DNA of 5,703 bases, from positions 1 to 5,703 of the forward strand of contig JAUYCU010000065.1 of NCBI GenBank assembly GCA_030692145.1. The letters run 5' to 3'. The notes beneath the pieces were generated by a model, which was not told the origin of the DNA, searched no databases, and saw only the letters and a list, made by a program, of their open reading frames with translations. Below are positions 4,681 to 5,703 of the stretch, piece after piece. Each line of letters starts with the position of its first letter. The stretch's first letter is position 1. Made by a program: the position numbers and the translations under genes. This stretch comes from a bacterium. GTDB lineage: Bacteria; Patescibacteriota; Minisyncoccia; RBG-13-40-8-A.

Positions 4681-5358
4681 TTACCTGGAAAAACTGAGCA
4701 ATTCGTAAGTGACTGTGATGTTGCCGCCGAATAATCCTTGTTTATCGGCCTGCTCTTCGATTCTTTTAATCCAGCCTACGCCGGGCGCAAACCAATCATA
4801 CCGTAATACGGAAATCGTTTCCTCGTTTCCTGTCGCCGTGTCCTGCGACGCCTTTAGCTCGATTTGAGTCTTAAGTTTAAGACATCCGGAGAAAGTACCG
4901 GCAGGAACGATAACTGTTACTTCTTCTTCGCCCTCGATAGTGACGCGAATTATTCTATTACTCCATTGCTTGTCCGGAAAAGCGATCGATACCGGCTCGG
5001 GTTCCGCTGACCCCGGCATAACCGGATTTACCAGAAATTTCATCGGTGTTTCGCGGATGGCACGCTCTATTTCATTAACGGTCTGACGAATGATTGAGCG
5101 AACACCATCTCCGTTTCTAGAAAAAAAGACCACTGCTCCATTTTCGAGCTGAACAGGAAAAATATACTGGTTGCTCGTCATTGAAGGACTGAACACCATC
5201 CGAGTTATGGGAAGAAGTACTTCTTCGCCCAGAGGTCCTTTTTGCGTGACTGAATAAAACCACCTCATGCCCGGTTCAAGAGGAAAATAGTTCTGCGCCA
5301 AAGCACTGCCGACGAAAACAACGAGAAGAATAACGATAAAAAAACATCTTTTCAGCAT
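4681..5358 (-). CDS. Sec-exported beta-rich protein, TapB/DUF3108-like
   Basis: The 225-residue protein starts with a classic signal peptide: MLKRC, a hydrophobic core (FFIVILLVVFVG) and a type I peptidase site SALA-Q after residue 21. There is no lipobox cysteine at the cleavage site. The mature part begins NYFPLEPGMRWFY, a pattern known from exported proteins with a Y-x-PL-x-x-G-x-x-W start. It then shows alternating strands, VIVPAGTFSGCLKLK (149-163) and WFAPGVGWIKRIEE (189-202). The PAGTF...C and W-(F/Y)-APGVG-x-(I/V)-K motifs are shared with TapB- and DUF3108-like proteins, whose function is poorly defined. The start is secure, with TGGAGG 6 nt upstream of the ATG. It is a single-gene unit with promoter, structured leader and terminator. 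The nature as an exported protein is firm; the family link is from memory. Confidence 0.83.
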   Translation of the reverse strand: MLKRCFFIVILLVVFVGSALAQNYFPLEPGMRWFYSVTQKGPLGEEVLLPITRMVFSPSMTSNQYIFPVQLENGAVVFFSRNGDGVRSIIRQTVNEIERAIRETPMKFLVNPVMPGSAEPEPVSIAFPDKQWSNRIIRVTIEGEEEVTVIVPAGTFSGCLKLKTQIELKASQDTATGNEETISVLRYDWFAPGVGWIKRIEEQADKQGLFGGNITVTYELLSFSR

Positions 5359-5364
5359 TTTAAT

Positions 5365-5370
5365 CCTCCA
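5365..5370 (-). promoter_or_regulatory. Ribosome binding site, exported-protein gene
   Basis: TGGAGG on the minus strand, 6 nt before the ATG at 5358. It directly abuts the 3' arm of the leader hairpin at 5371-5416. Confidence 0.88.
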
Positions 5371-5416
5371 TCTGCTTTGTTTGAATTTATTCCGATTACA
5401 GGAATAGCAAAGCAGA
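5371..5416 (-). promoter_or_regulatory. Structured 5' leader: two-tier hairpin abutting the SD
   Basis: On the minus strand TCTGCTTTG (5416-5408) is perfectly complementary to CAAAGCAGA (5379-5371), a 9-bp outer stem. Inside it ATTCC (5405-5401) pairs with GGAAT (5393-5389) around a 7-base loop, with an asymmetric internal loop of 2 and 9 bases. The outer stem ends at the base before TGGAGG. It could modulate ribosome access or stabilise the mRNA. I recognise no known riboswitch class. Confidence 0.6.
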
Positions 5417-5429
5417 ATTTATATGTCAA
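5401..5429 (-). promoter_or_regulatory. Possible second promoter of the exported-protein gene
   Basis: A perfect TTGACA (5429-5424) is followed after 17 bases by TATTCC (5406-5401), preceded by TGC as in extended -10 elements. The -10 matches poorly (three of six). If used, transcripts would start near 5394 and lack the 5' arm of the outer leader stem. Confidence 0.35.
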
Positions 5430-5470
5430 AAGAGCAAAAATTATATCCAATTAAAGTCTCCTCTACGGCT

Positions 5471-5499
5471 ATAATATCATTATTTGTGGTCCGTGTCAA
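5471..5499 (-). promoter_or_regulatory. Main sigma70-type promoter of the exported-protein gene
   Basis: TTGACA (5499-5494), a spacer of exactly 17 bases and TATTAT (5476-5471), with TGA before the -10 as in extended -10 promoters. This is the best promoter in the window. A start near 5464 gives a leader of about 105 nt that contains the hairpin at 5371-5416. The rest of the gap 5500-5564 is AT-rich spacer. Confidence 0.82.
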
Positions 5500-5564
5500 G
5501 GGTTTGAAACGATATAAATATAAAAATCCGAGCACAAATACTTAAACTTTTTAAAAATTAAAAT

Positions 5565-5638
5565 TGGCAGGTCTGGAGGGGATTGAACCCCCGACTAGGG
5601 TTTTGGAGACCCTCGTGATACCACTTCACCACAGACCC
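5565..5638 (-). tRNA. tRNA-Trp (anticodon CCA)
   Basis: The minus strand folds into a full cloverleaf. The acceptor GGGTCTG pairs with CAGACCT with one G1-U72 wobble. The D arm is GTG...CAC. The anticodon stem AGGGT/ACCCT carries the loop CTCCAAA with anticodon CCA at its centre. A four-base variable loop follows, then the T arm GGGGG-TTCAATC-CCCTC (one G-U). The discriminator base is G73, as in bacterial tRNA-Trp, and the CCA end is encoded (5567-5565). Length is 71 nt plus CCA. Position 1 is unusual: bacterial tRNA-Trp normally has A1-U72. The 5' leader repeats GGTCTG in tandem, so a copy AGGTCTG one step upstream would pair perfectly with the 3' strand. No promoter is visible before the window ends. 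Confidence 0.93.
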
Positions 5639-5642
5639 AGAC

Positions 5643-5657
5643 CTTCGCTTTGCGAAG
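5643..5657 (-). other. Short hairpin just upstream of tRNA-Trp
   Basis: On the minus strand CTTCGC (5657-5652), loop AAA, GCGAAG (5648-5643): a perfect 6-bp stem with a triloop lying five bases before the tRNA 5' end. In a precursor transcript it would sit near the RNase P site. Whether it has a role is unknown. Confidence 0.5.
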
Positions 5658-5659
5658 AA

Positions 5660-5701
5660 CTCCTAAGCTCTAATTTCTAAATACTTACTTCTTGCTTTCT
5701 T
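5660..5701. repeat. Degenerate heptamer tandem repeat upstream of tRNA-Trp
   Basis: On the plus strand the seven-base steps read CTCCTAA, GCTCTAA, TTTCTAA, ATACTTA, then the weaker CTTCTTG and CTTTCTT. The first three share Y-TAA at their 3' side. The array reaches the window edge and no gene is seen in it. Confidence 0.4.
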
Positions 5702-5703
5702 TA

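Noticed and set aside
5423..5545. Plus-strand open frame of 40 codons between the exported-protein gene and the tRNA
   Set aside because: No SD, no recognisable motif, and it overlaps the well-supported minus-strand promoter at 5471-5499. It looks like chance.

Overview
The window reads like a piece of a small-genome bacterium of the Candidate Phyla Radiation (Patescibacteria, probably Parcubacteria-like). This is inference. It rests on moderately AT-rich DNA, short genes packed on one strand, a membrane-anchored cysteine-cluster protein of a type I associate with such genomes, a DUF3175 protein, many genes without a Shine-Dalgarno sequence, and several orphan families. TGA serves as a stop codon, so nothing suggests the UGA-glycine code of Gracilibacteria/SR1. 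Every gene I support, including the tRNA, lies on the minus strand, so transcription runs from right to left.

Right end (5703 to 4606): a tRNA-Trp(CCA) gene with an encoded CCA end and an odd six-base duplication at its 5' end. It is followed by a self-contained unit for a Sec-exported protein of 225 residues, with a near-consensus sigma70-type promoter, a leader of about 105 nt with a strong hairpin touching the ribosome binding site, and a terminator.

Middle (4540 to 2881): an orphan 301-residue soluble protein with an almost leaderless start. Then come two single-gene units, each with its own promoter, strong SD and terminator: a free-standing RNA polymerase alpha C-terminal domain (73 residues) and a three-helix membrane protein (101 residues).

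Left end (2830 to 1): a compact run of six genes spaced 3 to 19 nt apart: a DUF3175 protein, a three-helix membrane protein, a membrane-anchored cysteine-rich protein, a cytoplasmic HEMAH zinc metallopeptidase-like protein, a short flavodoxin-family protein, and an acidic coiled-coil-like protein cut by the window edge. Spacing suggests one operon, but the genes do not form a pathway I recognise. Most starts here lack a good SD.

Several spacers carry degenerate seven-base tandem repeats. I see no transposon, CRISPR array or recognised defence system. The items most worth following are the free-standing alpha-CTD, the altered tRNA-Trp acceptor end, the leader hairpin and the heptamer arrays.
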